A DNA stretch of 64,000 bases. Origin: Chromatiales bacterium (GTDB lineage: Bacteria > Pseudomonadota > Gammaproteobacteria > UBA6429 > Thiohalophilaceae). The stretch is from the NCBI GenBank assembly GCA_027076325.1, contig JALTJZ010000070.1:1-64000 (forward strand), in the 5' to 3' direction. Under the pieces are notes generated by a model. That model saw only the letters and a program-made list of their open reading frames with translations, was not told where the DNA came from and ran no database searches. The position numbers and the translations under genes are program-made. Below are positions 38,315 through 46,545 of the stretch, piece by piece (position 1 is the stretch's first letter; every line of letters begins with the position of its first letter).

Positions 38315-38323
38315 CCCCCCCCC
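38315..38323. repeat. Nine-C homopolymer in mcp leader
   Basis: A run of nine C between the candidate sigma-28 promoter and the mcp start codon. Runs of this length are prone to slippage in replication and in sequencing, so it may vary between cells or be an assembly uncertainty. Being in the leader, length changes would alter RNA structure or spacing, not the reading frame. Confidence 0.7.
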
Positions 38324-38374
38324 ACCGAGTAAACATCATCTGATAAGTATCATTAAGTAGAAGGATTTGGACAA

Positions 38375-40411
38375 ATGAAATTCAAAATGAATATGAAGCT
38401 CACGGTTAAAAGCAAATTATTGCTGGGTTTTGGCGCGCTCATCCTGATAATGATTGCTGTTTCGGTTAAAACTTTTATGGGGATGGCGCATATCGAAGAG
38501 GTTGAAGATCGTCTATTGAACACCCGTGTACCAACCGTTTTAGCGGGGGCTAAACTCGAAAATGGTATTAACCTGTCATTAGCCGGCTTGCGTGGTTATA
38601 TGATTTTAGGTGACGACCCTGAAAAGGGCGCAGCGATGAAAAAAGTACGCCAGGCGGGCTGGAAAGACATCGATGATGCAATGGCGCAACTGCATAAGTT
38701 TTCTAAAAGCTGGACGATTCCAGCAAACATTAAAATGCTAAAGAAAATGCAAAGCGATATTGAAGAATTTCGTCAGGCACAACAGGAAGTCGAAAATATT
38801 TCGCATACAGTGGACAACATACCGGCATTTAAAACCTTGCTAACCGAAGCTGCACCGCATGCCAAATTAGTATTGACTGCCATCACCGCGCTTATTGATG
38901 AAGAAGCCACACTGGAGGCCACGCCCGAGCGCAAGCAGTTACTAAAATTAATGGCCGACAGCCGAGGCTCATTTGCAATTGGTCTGGCGAATATTCGTGC
39001 TTATCTCTTATCGGGTGATACACAATTCCAGGATATTTTTAAGGCAAAATGGAAACTCAATACAACGCGATTTAACCAGATAGCGGCAATGACCGGCATT
39101 ATGCCTCCCTCACAGCTTACCGCATGGAATAGCTACAAAAAACACCGCGATGATTTTGCTAAATACCCGGAATTGATGTTTGAGCAGCGCAGTGCGAAGG
39201 ACTGGAATCAGGCCAACTATATATTAGCCACTAAAGCCGCACCGAGAGCCAAAGCCATTATGGGGGTTTTAAAAACGATACATGCTAACCAGCTAGAACT
39301 TGAAAAGGCAGATGAAGCTGTGCTGAAAGAAGAATCGGCAGCGATGGAGTGGATGATAATCATGGGGTCGCTGATTGGTGTGATCATCGGCATTGTAGTT
39401 GCGATGTATATTAGCCGCAGTATTACCGTGCCATTGGAACGTGTTGTTGTGCGTGCCAGAGAAATCGCCAAGGGTGATTTAACCGGCACGGCTATCCCAA
39501 CCCGTGGCAATGATGAGTTAGCTGAACTTACTCGCTCGGTTAATGAAATGGACACAAATTTGCAGGAAATTATTCAGCAAGTTTCGACTTCTGCAAATGA
39601 ACTCTCGGCCGCTTCAGGTCAGCTGCAAAATACAGCGACACAGACTAATCAGGGGATGGAAAACCAGCGCATTGAAACCGAACAGGTTGCCACTGCAATG
39701 AACGAAATGAGTGCGACGGTGCAGGAAGTTGCTCAAAATGCCAGCCTTGCCGCATCAGCGGCCACCAGTGCAGACACCGCTGCATCGAAAGGACATAATT
39801 TAGTAACTGAAAATATGCAAAGTATTACTAAACTGGCCGATGGTATCGAACAGGCATCACAAACCATTAACCGGCTAGGTGACGATATTAATAGTGTCGA
39901 TAATATTATTGAAGTTATCAATGCTATTGCCGAACAAACTAACTTGCTAGCACTGAATGCCGCGATTGAAGCTGCGCGTGCCGGTGAACAAGGTCGGGGC
40001 TTTGCCGTTGTGGCCGATGAAGTGCGCACCCTGGCCGCACGTACTCAGGACTCAACGGAAGAAATTCGTACGATGTTAGACAAGCTAAAAACAGGGGCGA
40101 GCGATGCAGTATCGGCAATGGAACAAGGGCATGTGCAAGCACAAAGCAGTGTTGAACAAGCCAGTAAGGCCAGCAATGCCATTGATGATATTACCCGTGC
40201 GGTTGCCTCGATCAGTGAAATGAATACGCAAATTGCAACCGCCGCCGAAGAACAAAGTTCAGTTGCAGAAGAAATGAACCGCAGCGTGGTGCAAATCAGT
40301 TCTGAAGCAAACGCCACCCTGCAAAAGACACAGGAAACCAGTGCCGCTGCTGAACAGGTGGGTGTGTTATCGACTTCGATGCAACAGGTTATTTCACGGT
40401 TTAAATTTTAA
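38375..40411 (+). CDS. Methyl-accepting chemotaxis protein
   Basis: 678 residues with full chemoreceptor layout. TM1 is at about residues 13-33, followed by a helical periplasmic sensor of about 290 residues with two related helical halves ([13 protein letters not shown] and [13 protein letters not shown]), suggesting a bimodular helical ligand domain. TM2 ([20 protein letters not shown]) is near 325-346. Then come HAMP ([13 protein letters not shown]) and the signalling hairpin [21 protein letters not shown] to [11 protein letters not shown]. The C-terminus lacks a CheR-binding pentapeptide. The ligand is unknown. AAGGA lies before ATG 38375. Confidence 0.93.
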   Translation: MKFKMNMKLTVKSKLLLGFGALILIMIAVSVKTFMGMAHIEEVEDRLLNTRVPTVLAGAKLENGINLSLAGLRGYMILGDDPEKGAAMKKVRQAGWKDIDDAMAQLHKFSKSWTIPANIKMLKKMQSDIEEFRQAQQEVENISHTVDNIPAFKTLLTEAAPHAKLVLTAITALIDEEATLEATPERKQLLKLMADSRGSFAIGLANIRAYLLSGDTQFQDIFKAKWKLNTTRFNQIAAMTGIMPPSQLTAWNSYKKHRDDFAKYPELMFEQRSAKDWNQANYILATKAAPRAKAIMGVLKTIHANQLELEKADEAVLKEESAAMEWMIIMGSLIGVIIGIVVAMYISRSITVPLERVVVRAREIAKGDLTGTAIPTRGNDELAELTRSVNEMDTNLQEIIQQVSTSANELSAASGQLQNTATQTNQGMENQRIETEQVATAMNEMSATVQEVAQNASLAASAATSADTAASKGHNLVTENMQSITKLADGIEQASQTINRLGDDINSVDNIIEVINAIAEQTNLLALNAAIEAARAGEQGRGFAVVADEVRTLAARTQDSTEEIRTMLDKLKTGASDAVSAMEQGHVQAQSSVEQASKASNAIDDITRAVASISEMNTQIATAAEEQSSVAEEMNRSVVQISSEANATLQKTQETSAAAEQVGVLSTSMQQVISRFKF

Positions 40412-40414
40412 TAT

Positions 40415-40453
40415 AAAACAGGTTCTGTTTTATCGCCGCGCCTGTTTTTCTTT
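40415..40453 (+). terminator. Probable intrinsic terminator after mcp
   Basis: AAAACAGG (40415-40422) pairs with CCTGTTTT (40441-40448) and runs into TTCTTT. The loop is long and contains a competing small hairpin. It lies right after the mcp stop codon and before the next gene. Confidence 0.5.
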
Positions 40454-40499
40454 GCAAATTTATTTATTTGCAGCATCTGTTCTTCTAGAATAAGGGGGC

Positions 40500-41240
40500 A
40501 TGAGCAAACTATATTCCCTCTTTCTCATTATTTTGGTTATTTGTACCCTTGCGTCATGTGCTTCCAGTGGCAACAGCCAGTTACCGTTAACCTTGAATAA
40601 AATATCCAGTGGTAAGCCCACGTCTGATTTATTAGTCATGTTTCCTGGTATTAACAGCCCCGGAACCGATTTTATCCAGCATGGCTTTGTGTCAATGTTT
40701 CAACATCGATATCCTGACGTTGATATTATTCTGGTTGACACCCGTTTTGCCTATATTAAAGACGATAATATTGCTGAGCGAATACAGAACGAAATTATTT
40801 TGCCTGCTCGTCGAGACGGCTATAAAAAAATAGGGTTTACCGGTATATCGCTTGGTGGTTTAAGTGCTTTGAAGTACAGCAAAACGTTTGCGGGTAATCT
40901 TGACGGGATAGTCCTTATTGCACCTTATCTGGGGGAGCAGTCTGCTATTGAAGATTTACTAGCCAGCAGCGCGCCGTTTGCCTGGTCTGAGTTAAACACA
41001 AACAGTCGTGATAAAACCATTCGCTTATGGCGCTATTTATTAAATAAGACACAGGGAAAAAAGAGTAAAGACAGGTTATTTATTGCCTATGGTGAGAGCG
41101 ACCGATTTAGTGATATGCAGCGTTTCTTAGCCAGCTTACTGGATAAAAATAATGTGTTTACTGAAAAAGGCGGGCATAACTGGACGGTCTGGAAAAAACT
41201 CTGGCAAACCATGCTGGATAAAAAAATATTCGATTATTAA
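40500..41240 (+). CDS. Lipoprotein with alpha/beta-hydrolase fold
   Basis: 246 residues. The N-terminus is a lipoprotein signal (MSKLYSLFLIILVICTLASC, lipobox LASC with Cys20). The remainder looks like an alpha/beta hydrolase: LLVMFPGINSPGTDF (oxyanion-type loop), nucleophile elbow GFTGISLGGLSAL, acid in YGESDRFS, and terminal KGGHNWTVW histidine. The substrate is unknown. The purine-rich AAGGGGG lies only 1 nt before the ATG, so initiation may be inefficient. Its 3' end overlaps the convergent rluA gene by 4 nt. Confidence 0.8.
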   Translation: MSKLYSLFLIILVICTLASCASSGNSQLPLTLNKISSGKPTSDLLVMFPGINSPGTDFIQHGFVSMFQHRYPDVDIILVDTRFAYIKDDNIAERIQNEIILPARRDGYKKIGFTGISLGGLSALKYSKTFAGNLDGIVLIAPYLGEQSAIEDLLASSAPFAWSELNTNSRDKTIRLWRYLLNKTQGKKSKDRLFIAYGESDRFSDMQRFLASLLDKNNVFTEKGGHNWTVWKKLWQTMLDKKIFDY

Positions 41241-41896
41241 AAAGGGCTGTTACAGTTAATGACTAACGTTTTATCAGCCGACGGGTGTGTGAATATAATC
41301 TTACTGGCATGTAAGTGTAACCGACTGTTTTTTTTTGCTTCGACTTCCGAGTAAAGTGCATCACCCTTGATAATATGCCCGATTGACAATAAATGCACTC
41401 TTAGCTGATGAGAGCGACCCGTAACCGGGATGAGTTTTAAACGTGTTTTTTGCTGTTGAGTGTCAACGGACAAAACCTCGTAGCGGGTTAATGATGGTTT
41501 ACCGATTTTATGGTCGACTTTTTGTTTCGGGCGATTTGGCCAGTCGGTTATTAATGGTAAATCTATTTCACCACAAATGTTCTTAACACAGCCTTGCACA
41601 ACCGCGGTGTATTCTTTTGTAATTTTTCTTTGCTCAAATTGCTTGCTAAGCTGGCGGTGTGTTTCCGAATTTCTGGCCAATAGTAAAATGCCTGATGTTG
41701 GCATATCGAGTCGGTGCACAATAAGTGCTTCAGGATAGTTTAAACGTATACGGGAAATCAAACAATCCCGTTTGTCTGCTCCTCGCCCTGGCACACTTAA
41801 TAAACCGGCGGGTTTGTTGACAACGATAATATCATTATCAATGTGTAGAATTTTGGGTTGTTCTGACGGTGGGGAGTAGGCTGGGGTAGTTGGCAT
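41237..41896 (-). CDS. rluA: RluA-family pseudouridine synthase
   Basis: 219 residues, the size of the dual-specificity RluA that makes pseudouridine at 23S U746 and tRNA U32. The catalytic motif is IVHRLDMPTSGILLLARN with the essential Asp in HRLD. Supporting segments are HIDNDIIVVNKPAGLLSVPGRG and LIPVTGRSHQLRVHL. There is no S4 domain, which fits RluA rather than RluC or RluD. Convergent with the lipoprotein gene; assignment to RluA within the family is by length and motifs. Confidence 0.9.
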   Translation of the reverse strand: MPTTPAYSPPSEQPKILHIDNDIIVVNKPAGLLSVPGRGADKRDCLISRIRLNYPEALIVHRLDMPTSGILLLARNSETHRQLSKQFEQRKITKEYTAVVQGCVKNICGEIDLPLITDWPNRPKQKVDHKIGKPSLTRYEVLSVDTQQQKTRLKLIPVTGRSHQLRVHLLSIGHIIKGDALYSEVEAKKNSRLHLHASKIIFTHPSADKTLVINCNSPF

Positions 41897-41959
41897 GGTG
41901 TATTTTATTTTAACAACAACGGCAGGTCAGGGCGATGCCAGTGGACTACATATGAGAAT

Positions 41960-42400
41960 TTAAATACTAAACTCACCTTGCCATACCTGATTTTTATAAT
42001 CGAGTTTTAAATGTTTTGGGTGCATTTTTTGTGATGCACTGGAATCAAATCTTCTCTTTTCAGGGAAATTTTTTGCAAACTCAACCGGGTCGCAGGAAGC
42101 GGATTCAACCGGGTGAAAAGCAACACTTAACTTGTTATTAACAACGGCGCTATTAAAATTAGCACTTTCGGTAAATAAAACCCGTTTTTTTACAACACAC
42201 GAAAAATACAATTGCATTTCAACAATTAAAGGTTTGGATTTTTTTAAAAATTCACGCTGTGCGCGCTGAGTCCATTCGATTGACATTATTTTGTCATTTA
42301 AGGTGATATGCTCGCTATATGCATAGGGGTTTAACCATTTGTCGATAAGGTAAAGGGGATTAATGCCAGGACCAAAACCGAACAAGCTGTGATTTTTCAT
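41960..42400 (-). CDS. Conserved-looking hypothetical protein
   Basis: About 146 residues from ATG 42400 (MKNHSLFGFGPGINPLYLIDKW). The frame extends to GTG 42430, and AGGTAT lies before the ATG, so the start is uncertain. I do not recognise a domain. There is no signal peptide or membrane helix. Possible landmarks are IEWTQRAQREFLKKSKPLIVEMQLYFSC with a mixed basic/hydrophobic helix and SASCDPVEFAKNFPEKRRFDSS. The composition is codon-like throughout and no overlapping gene competes, which supports it as real. Confidence 0.6.
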   Translation of the reverse strand: MKNHSLFGFGPGINPLYLIDKWLNPYAYSEHITLNDKIMSIEWTQRAQREFLKKSKPLIVEMQLYFSCVVKKRVLFTESANFNSAVVNNKLSVAFHPVESASCDPVEFAKNFPEKRRFDSSASQKMHPKHLKLDYKNQVWQGEFSI

Positions 42401-42482
42401 ACCATGTATACCTGTTTTAGCGTATTGCACCTCAAGCTAATTGTAGCATACTGGTTAGTCACGCAAGCAGGGTGTTCGGATG

Positions 42483-42722
42483 CTATTCTTTAGAGTGACT
42501 GTTATTTGTGGTTGAAAATAAAGTGCTTACTTTTAAAATAAACAGCACCCAGGGCGTACCGTGTAGAAATAAGTCAAAAATATCAATGGGTTTGCTTAAT
42601 TCACCATTCAATAACATGGTTATTTTTTCAAGTAGGTGCGGCTCGGGTGTAAAAGGTGCCAGGCCTAATGTTAAGGTCAATATAATAACCAGTGGCCAGC
42701 TCAGGGATTGTATCCAGCGCAT
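42483..42722 (-). CDS. Small two-helix membrane protein
   Basis: 79 residues from ATG 42722 (MRWIQSLSWPLVIILTLTLG). Two hydrophobic segments (about 8-25 and 52-68) flank a conserved-looking PEPHLLEKITMLLNG..SKPIDIFDLFLHGTPW. Small proteins with this pattern are widespread in gammaproteobacteria and are often misnamed as RND transporters; the real role is unknown. It is divergent from the arsS operon. The frame can be extended to 42746, but the ATG at 42722 fits relatives better. Confidence 0.7.
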   Translation of the reverse strand: MRWIQSLSWPLVIILTLTLGLAPFTPEPHLLEKITMLLNGELSKPIDIFDLFLHGTPWVLFILKVSTLFSTTNNSHSKE

Positions 42723-42788
42723 GTGTACTCCAGTATAGTGTGTCATAATGTTGTCTGGTTCGATTATAAAGCATTACTTTAGTAAACT

Positions 42789-42810
42789 CTAATATTGCGG
42801 CAAATATTAG
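42789..42810. promoter_or_regulatory. Inverted repeat upstream of arsS
   Basis: CTAATATT (42789-42796) and AATATTAG (42803-42810) are perfect arms around GCGGCA, about 72 bp before arsS and in the divergent spacer. It could be an operator, for example of an ArsR-type repressor, but no regulator gene lies next to it. It is too AT-rich for a terminator. Confidence 0.4.
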
Positions 42811-42881
42811 CCTGCCATGTTATGAACTATTTTGTTATGCCTTAGTCTGAGTTCGCTAAATACAATTAAAGTCTGTTAGAA

Positions 42882-43847
42882 ATGCTTGATACCCTGAATA
42901 AGTTATTACCATCGGATTTTCCTTCGATTGCACGCCAGAAGCTTGAAATATTGCAGGTTAATCTGGGTTACAAATGCAATCAGCAGTGTTTGCATTGCCA
43001 TGTGAATGCCGGGCCTAATAGAAAAGAAGTCATGTCAAAGGACACGATTTATTCTGTTGTCAATGCTATCAGGGAACTAAACGTGACGACCCTTGATTTG
43101 ACCGGGGGCGCACCTGAGCTTAATCCTCACTTTTGTTATCTGGTTGAACAGGCGGCACGTATGTCTGTTCATATTATAGATAGATGTAATTTAACAATAT
43201 TAACCGAACCCGATCAGCAGGATTTAGCCAGCTTTTTAGCAAGTAATAAAGTTGAAGTGGTTGCTTCATTACCTTGTTATACAGAAGACAATGTGGACAG
43301 CCAACGTGGCAAAGGTGTTTACCAGAAAAGTCTGCAAGGTTTGAAAATTTTAAATGCGCTTGGTTATGGGCAGCAAGAATCATCGTTAAAACTTAACCTG
43401 GTTTATAATCCGGGTGGTGCATTTTTACCGCCATCGCAACAGGACTTAGAACGTGACTATAAAGAAAGATTGTTTAATGAGCATGGTATTGTCTTTAATT
43501 CTTTGTACACCATTACCAATATGCCGATTAAACGTTTTGGCAGTACGCTGTTATCAAAAGGTACTTTTGAAGAATATATGTTGTTATTAAAGTCAGCACA
43601 TCAGCAAACAAATTTATCAACGGTGATGTGCCGCTCAATGGTGAGTGTGGACTGGCAGGGTTATCTATATGACTGTGACTTTAACCAGATGTTAAACTTG
43701 CCGATTAAAGATGCTGTGAACAGGAAACTGCATTTGAATTCGGTTGACAGCAGTACACTCAAAGAGTTACCCATTTACATTGCCGACCATTGTTACGGCT
43801 GCACTGCAGGGCAGGGCAGCAGTTGTGGCGGCGCATTATTAGATTAA
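42882..43847 (+). CDS. arsS: Arsenosugar biosynthesis radical SAM protein ArsS
   Basis: 321 residues. The radical SAM cluster motif is C32, C36, C39 (YKCNQQCLHCHVNAGP), followed by LDLTGGAPELNPHFCYL. A C-terminal cysteine-rich domain ends HCYGCTAGQGSSCGG, diagnostic of the ArsS/rSAM-SeCoDA family. ArsS is thought to join the adenosyl part of SAM to dimethylarsenite on the way to arsenosugars. It is first of a four-gene operon with arsM 20 nt downstream and two sugar-transferase-like genes that this family accompanies in many genomes. Confidence 0.92.
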   Translation: MLDTLNKLLPSDFPSIARQKLEILQVNLGYKCNQQCLHCHVNAGPNRKEVMSKDTIYSVVNAIRELNVTTLDLTGGAPELNPHFCYLVEQAARMSVHIIDRCNLTILTEPDQQDLASFLASNKVEVVASLPCYTEDNVDSQRGKGVYQKSLQGLKILNALGYGQQESSLKLNLVYNPGGAFLPPSQQDLERDYKERLFNEHGIVFNSLYTITNMPIKRFGSTLLSKGTFEEYMLLLKSAHQQTNLSTVMCRSMVSVDWQGYLYDCDFNQMLNLPIKDAVNRKLHLNSVDSSTLKELPIYIADHCYGCTAGQGSSCGGALLD

Positions 43848-43867
43848 GATTTTCAGGAGTTGAAGTA

Positions 43868-44995
43868 ATGGACGTAAAGTCATCCGTATTAGAGCGTTAT
43901 TCAGAAGGTGCAAAGTCTCAGCAAGCCGATTTGTGCTGCCCGGTTGATTATAATACCGAGCTGTTAAAAATTCTACCAAAAGAAATACTGGAACGTGATT
44001 ATGGTTGTGGTGATCCCTCTCGCTATGTACGCAAAGGTGATACGGTACTTGATCTTGGCAGTGGCGGTGGAAAAATCTGTTATATTGCTGCGCAATTAGT
44101 GGGTGATTCGGGGCATGTGATTGGTCTGGACATGAATCATGACATGCTGTCACTTGCGCAGAAATACAAAGCCGAGATGGCAGATAAAATTGGCAGTGAT
44201 CGTGTTAGCTTTTATTACGGTCACATTCAGGATTTAGCGTTGGATCTGAATGCTGCAGACACGTATCTAAAAAAGCATCCGATTAAAAACAAAGGCGACC
44301 TTGAGAAGTTTGATGCATGGCAATTAAAACAGAAAAAGACACAGCCACTTATTGCCGATAATTCTATTGATTTAATTGTTTCCAATTGCGTGTTAAACCT
44401 TGTAGACGACACACAAAAATTACAGTTAATTAATGAAATTTTCCGGGTATTAAAGCCCGGTGGTCGAGTTGCTATCTCTGATATTATCAGTGATGAATTT
44501 GTACCCGATGAAATGAAAGCCGATCCAGAACTCTGGAGTGGTTGTATTTCCGGTGTATTTCAGGAAAAAGAATTTATACAAAAATTTATTGACGCCGGTT
44601 TTTATTCGGTCGCTTATGATAAATGGGACGATACACCATGGAAAACAATTAATGATATTGAATTTCGCTCCGTTACATTAACGGCAATTAAGGCAGAGCA
44701 AACAGTTGCTATGGATGAAGGCCATACTGTTATGTATAAAGGTCCGTATACATCGGTTACGGACGATAAAGGCTATGTTTTTGATCGAGGCGACCGCACG
44801 GCTGTTAGCAATATTCATTTTAATGCCTTACGTAATAGTGCATTAGCAACGGATTTTGTTTTTATAGCACCACAGAAAAATGCCTGTTGTGCAACAGCAT
44901 GGTCAGACACACTATTTACGGTACGCAAAATTAAAGATTCCAAGATTGGCTCCGGGAATGATTCGGGTGGGGCATCATCCTCTTGTTGTGGTTAA
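43868..44995 (+). CDS. arsM: Arsenite methyltransferase ArsM-like
   Basis: 375 residues from ATG 43868 (AGGAG upstream); the frame opens earlier only inside arsS. SAM site: VLDLGSGGGKICYIAAQLVG and GLDMNHDML. The arsenic-binding cysteines of ArsM appear conserved: C47 in YGCGDP, C174 in SNCVLNL and C226 in SGCISGVF, plus a C23-C24 pair near the N-terminus. An extra C-terminal domain of about 100 residues ends in a CCATA pair and SSSCCG tail that may bind arsenic or metal. It probably methylates As(III) to supply ArsS. Confidence 0.88.
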   Translation: MDVKSSVLERYSEGAKSQQADLCCPVDYNTELLKILPKEILERDYGCGDPSRYVRKGDTVLDLGSGGGKICYIAAQLVGDSGHVIGLDMNHDMLSLAQKYKAEMADKIGSDRVSFYYGHIQDLALDLNAADTYLKKHPIKNKGDLEKFDAWQLKQKKTQPLIADNSIDLIVSNCVLNLVDDTQKLQLINEIFRVLKPGGRVAISDIISDEFVPDEMKADPELWSGCISGVFQEKEFIQKFIDAGFYSVAYDKWDDTPWKTINDIEFRSVTLTAIKAEQTVAMDEGHTVMYKGPYTSVTDDKGYVFDRGDRTAVSNIHFNALRNSALATDFVFIAPQKNACCATAWSDTLFTVRKIKDSKIGSGNDSGGASSSCCG

Positions 44996-45010
44996 GCTGC
45001 TGTTTTAGAT

Positions 45011-45685
45011 ATGCCGAAACTTTCTATTATTATTCCGACACTTAATGAAGCGGCATCGATAAAGAACACATTGTCTGAACTATATACCTTAAAAGATAAT
45101 GGCCATGAAATTATTATTGTCGATGGTGGCAGTACAGATCAAACACTCTCTATTTGTAAACAATATACCGATAAGGTTTTTAATTCGGGCAAAGGGCGCG
45201 CAAAACAAATGAATCTGGGCGCTAAACATGCCTCGAATGATATTCTTGTTTTTTTACATGCTGACACATTACTGCCTGAACAAGCCAGACAACTTATTTG
45301 TACTGCTTTAAGTAATAAACAGTGGGGGTATTTTAGTATTAAATTATCGGGGTCTCATGTGGTTTTGCGGCTGATTGAATTTTTTATGAATATACGTTCC
45401 TGTTTGTCTGGGATTGCAACGGGTGACCAGGCTATTTTTGTATATCGTGAATCTTTTAATTCGATTAATGGTTTTAAAGAAATTCCTTTAATGGAAGATA
45501 TTGAGATATCTAAATCTTTAAAAAAAATATCCCGCCCTGCCTGTGTGCCAGTTCCGGTTATATCATCAAGTCGGCGGTGGGAGACACAAGGTTATATCCG
45601 TACTATTTTATTAATGTGGCGATTACGCTTATTGTATTTTTTTGGCACCCCCGCCAGTCAGTTGGTAAAACAGTATTATAAATAG
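45011..45685 (+). CDS. Glycosyltransferase family 2, rSAM/selenodomain-associated
   Basis: 224 residues of a short GT2: LSIIIPTLNEAASIKNTLSEL, IIIVDGGSTDQTL and VFLHADTLLPEQA, then GIATGDQAIFVYRESF and the RRWETQGYIRTILLMW signature. This is the transferase 2 type that co-occurs with ArsS-family radical SAM proteins. In this operon it could add or process the sugar carried by the arsenosugar. It begins 15 nt after arsM, and the next gene begins 1 nt after its stop. Confidence 0.87.
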   Translation: MPKLSIIIPTLNEAASIKNTLSELYTLKDNGHEIIIVDGGSTDQTLSICKQYTDKVFNSGKGRAKQMNLGAKHASNDILVFLHADTLLPEQARQLICTALSNKQWGYFSIKLSGSHVVLRLIEFFMNIRSCLSGIATGDQAIFVYRESFNSINGFKEIPLMEDIEISKSLKKISRPACVPVPVISSSRRWETQGYIRTILLMWRLRLLYFFGTPASQLVKQYYK

Positions 45686-45686
45686 T

Positions 45687-46328
45687 ATGAGCTTTACTTT
45701 TTTGGATACAAAAATTCTTGTTTTCACAAAACCACCCATTACAGGTAAATGCAAGTCACGCCTGGTTCCTGCTTTAGGTGAAAAGGGTGCGGCACAGTTA
45801 CAGGCGCGGCTGCTAAAAAAAATAATAACTGAGCTGGTTGAATTTAATCTTTGTGCCTTTGAAATATGGCAAACTGAGCCAACTTCCTGCTTTGCAGATT
45901 TATTTGTTAACAAGGATGTTAGTGTCGTTGTTCATACCCAACAGGGGAATACGTTAGGTGAACGGATGTCGAATGCAATGCAGCAGACATTACAGGATGT
46001 TTCGCGTGTCATTATTATTGGTTCGGATTGTATTTTGTATTCAAAACCGTATATAAAAATGGCAATTAGCTGTTTGAATACAGAGTCACTTGTTATTGGT
46101 CCAGCGGCGGATGGCGGCTATGTGTTAATTGGGGCGAATCAGTATTATCCCGCGATATTTGAAAACATTAGTTGGGGGAGCAGCTGTGTTTTCCAGCAAA
46201 CCATCTTAAAAGCGCAGCACAAAGGTATTGCGTACAATGTGCTTGAAGAGTTGTGGGATATAGACACCCCCTCAGATCTGGATAAACTTAAAAAAGTTGC
46301 ACCGGGTATTCTGGACTTTTTGCCATGA
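45687..46328 (+). CDS. DUF2064/CofC-like transferase, rSAM-associated
   Basis: 213 residues, nucleotidyltransferase-like GT-A fold of the transferase 1 (TIGR04282-type) group: ILVFTKPPITGKCKSRLVPALGEKGAAQLQ, IIIGSDCI, VIGPAADGGYVLIGAN and ISWGSSCVFQQTI. The GSDC and DGGY segments are family hallmarks. Probably makes or uses a nucleotide-activated sugar or glycerate for the organoarsenical pathway. It is the last gene of the operon. Confidence 0.87.
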   Translation: MSFTFLDTKILVFTKPPITGKCKSRLVPALGEKGAAQLQARLLKKIITELVEFNLCAFEIWQTEPTSCFADLFVNKDVSVVVHTQQGNTLGERMSNAMQQTLQDVSRVIIIGSDCILYSKPYIKMAISCLNTESLVIGPAADGGYVLIGANQYYPAIFENISWGSSCVFQQTILKAQHKGIAYNVLEELWDIDTPSDLDKLKKVAPGILDFLP

Positions 46329-46545
46329 TTTATCTATAAATATCAATAACTTAGATATAAAATTCATAAATATCCATCATAAAGACAGAAAATATTACAT
46401 TTTTCAATGACTTAGTGTATTTAACCGATCATAAAAAAGTTTGCCGAAAATACGCGAAAAATCATCAAAATGTTAAATTTTGACCATATATTCAGTGAAT
46501 AATTGTGTATCATAGGGTTATTCTAATATATAAATATGAAGTGAA

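Noticed and set aside
39217-40317. Several minus-strand frames of 90-112 residues opposite mcp
   Set aside because: They are Ser/Ala-rich mirror images of the helical receptor codons, without ribosome binding sites.
43834-43847. Selenocysteine codon at the C-terminus of ArsS
   Set aside because: The family sometimes has Sec or Cys near the end, but here the codons after SSCGG are ordinary and the stop is TAA.
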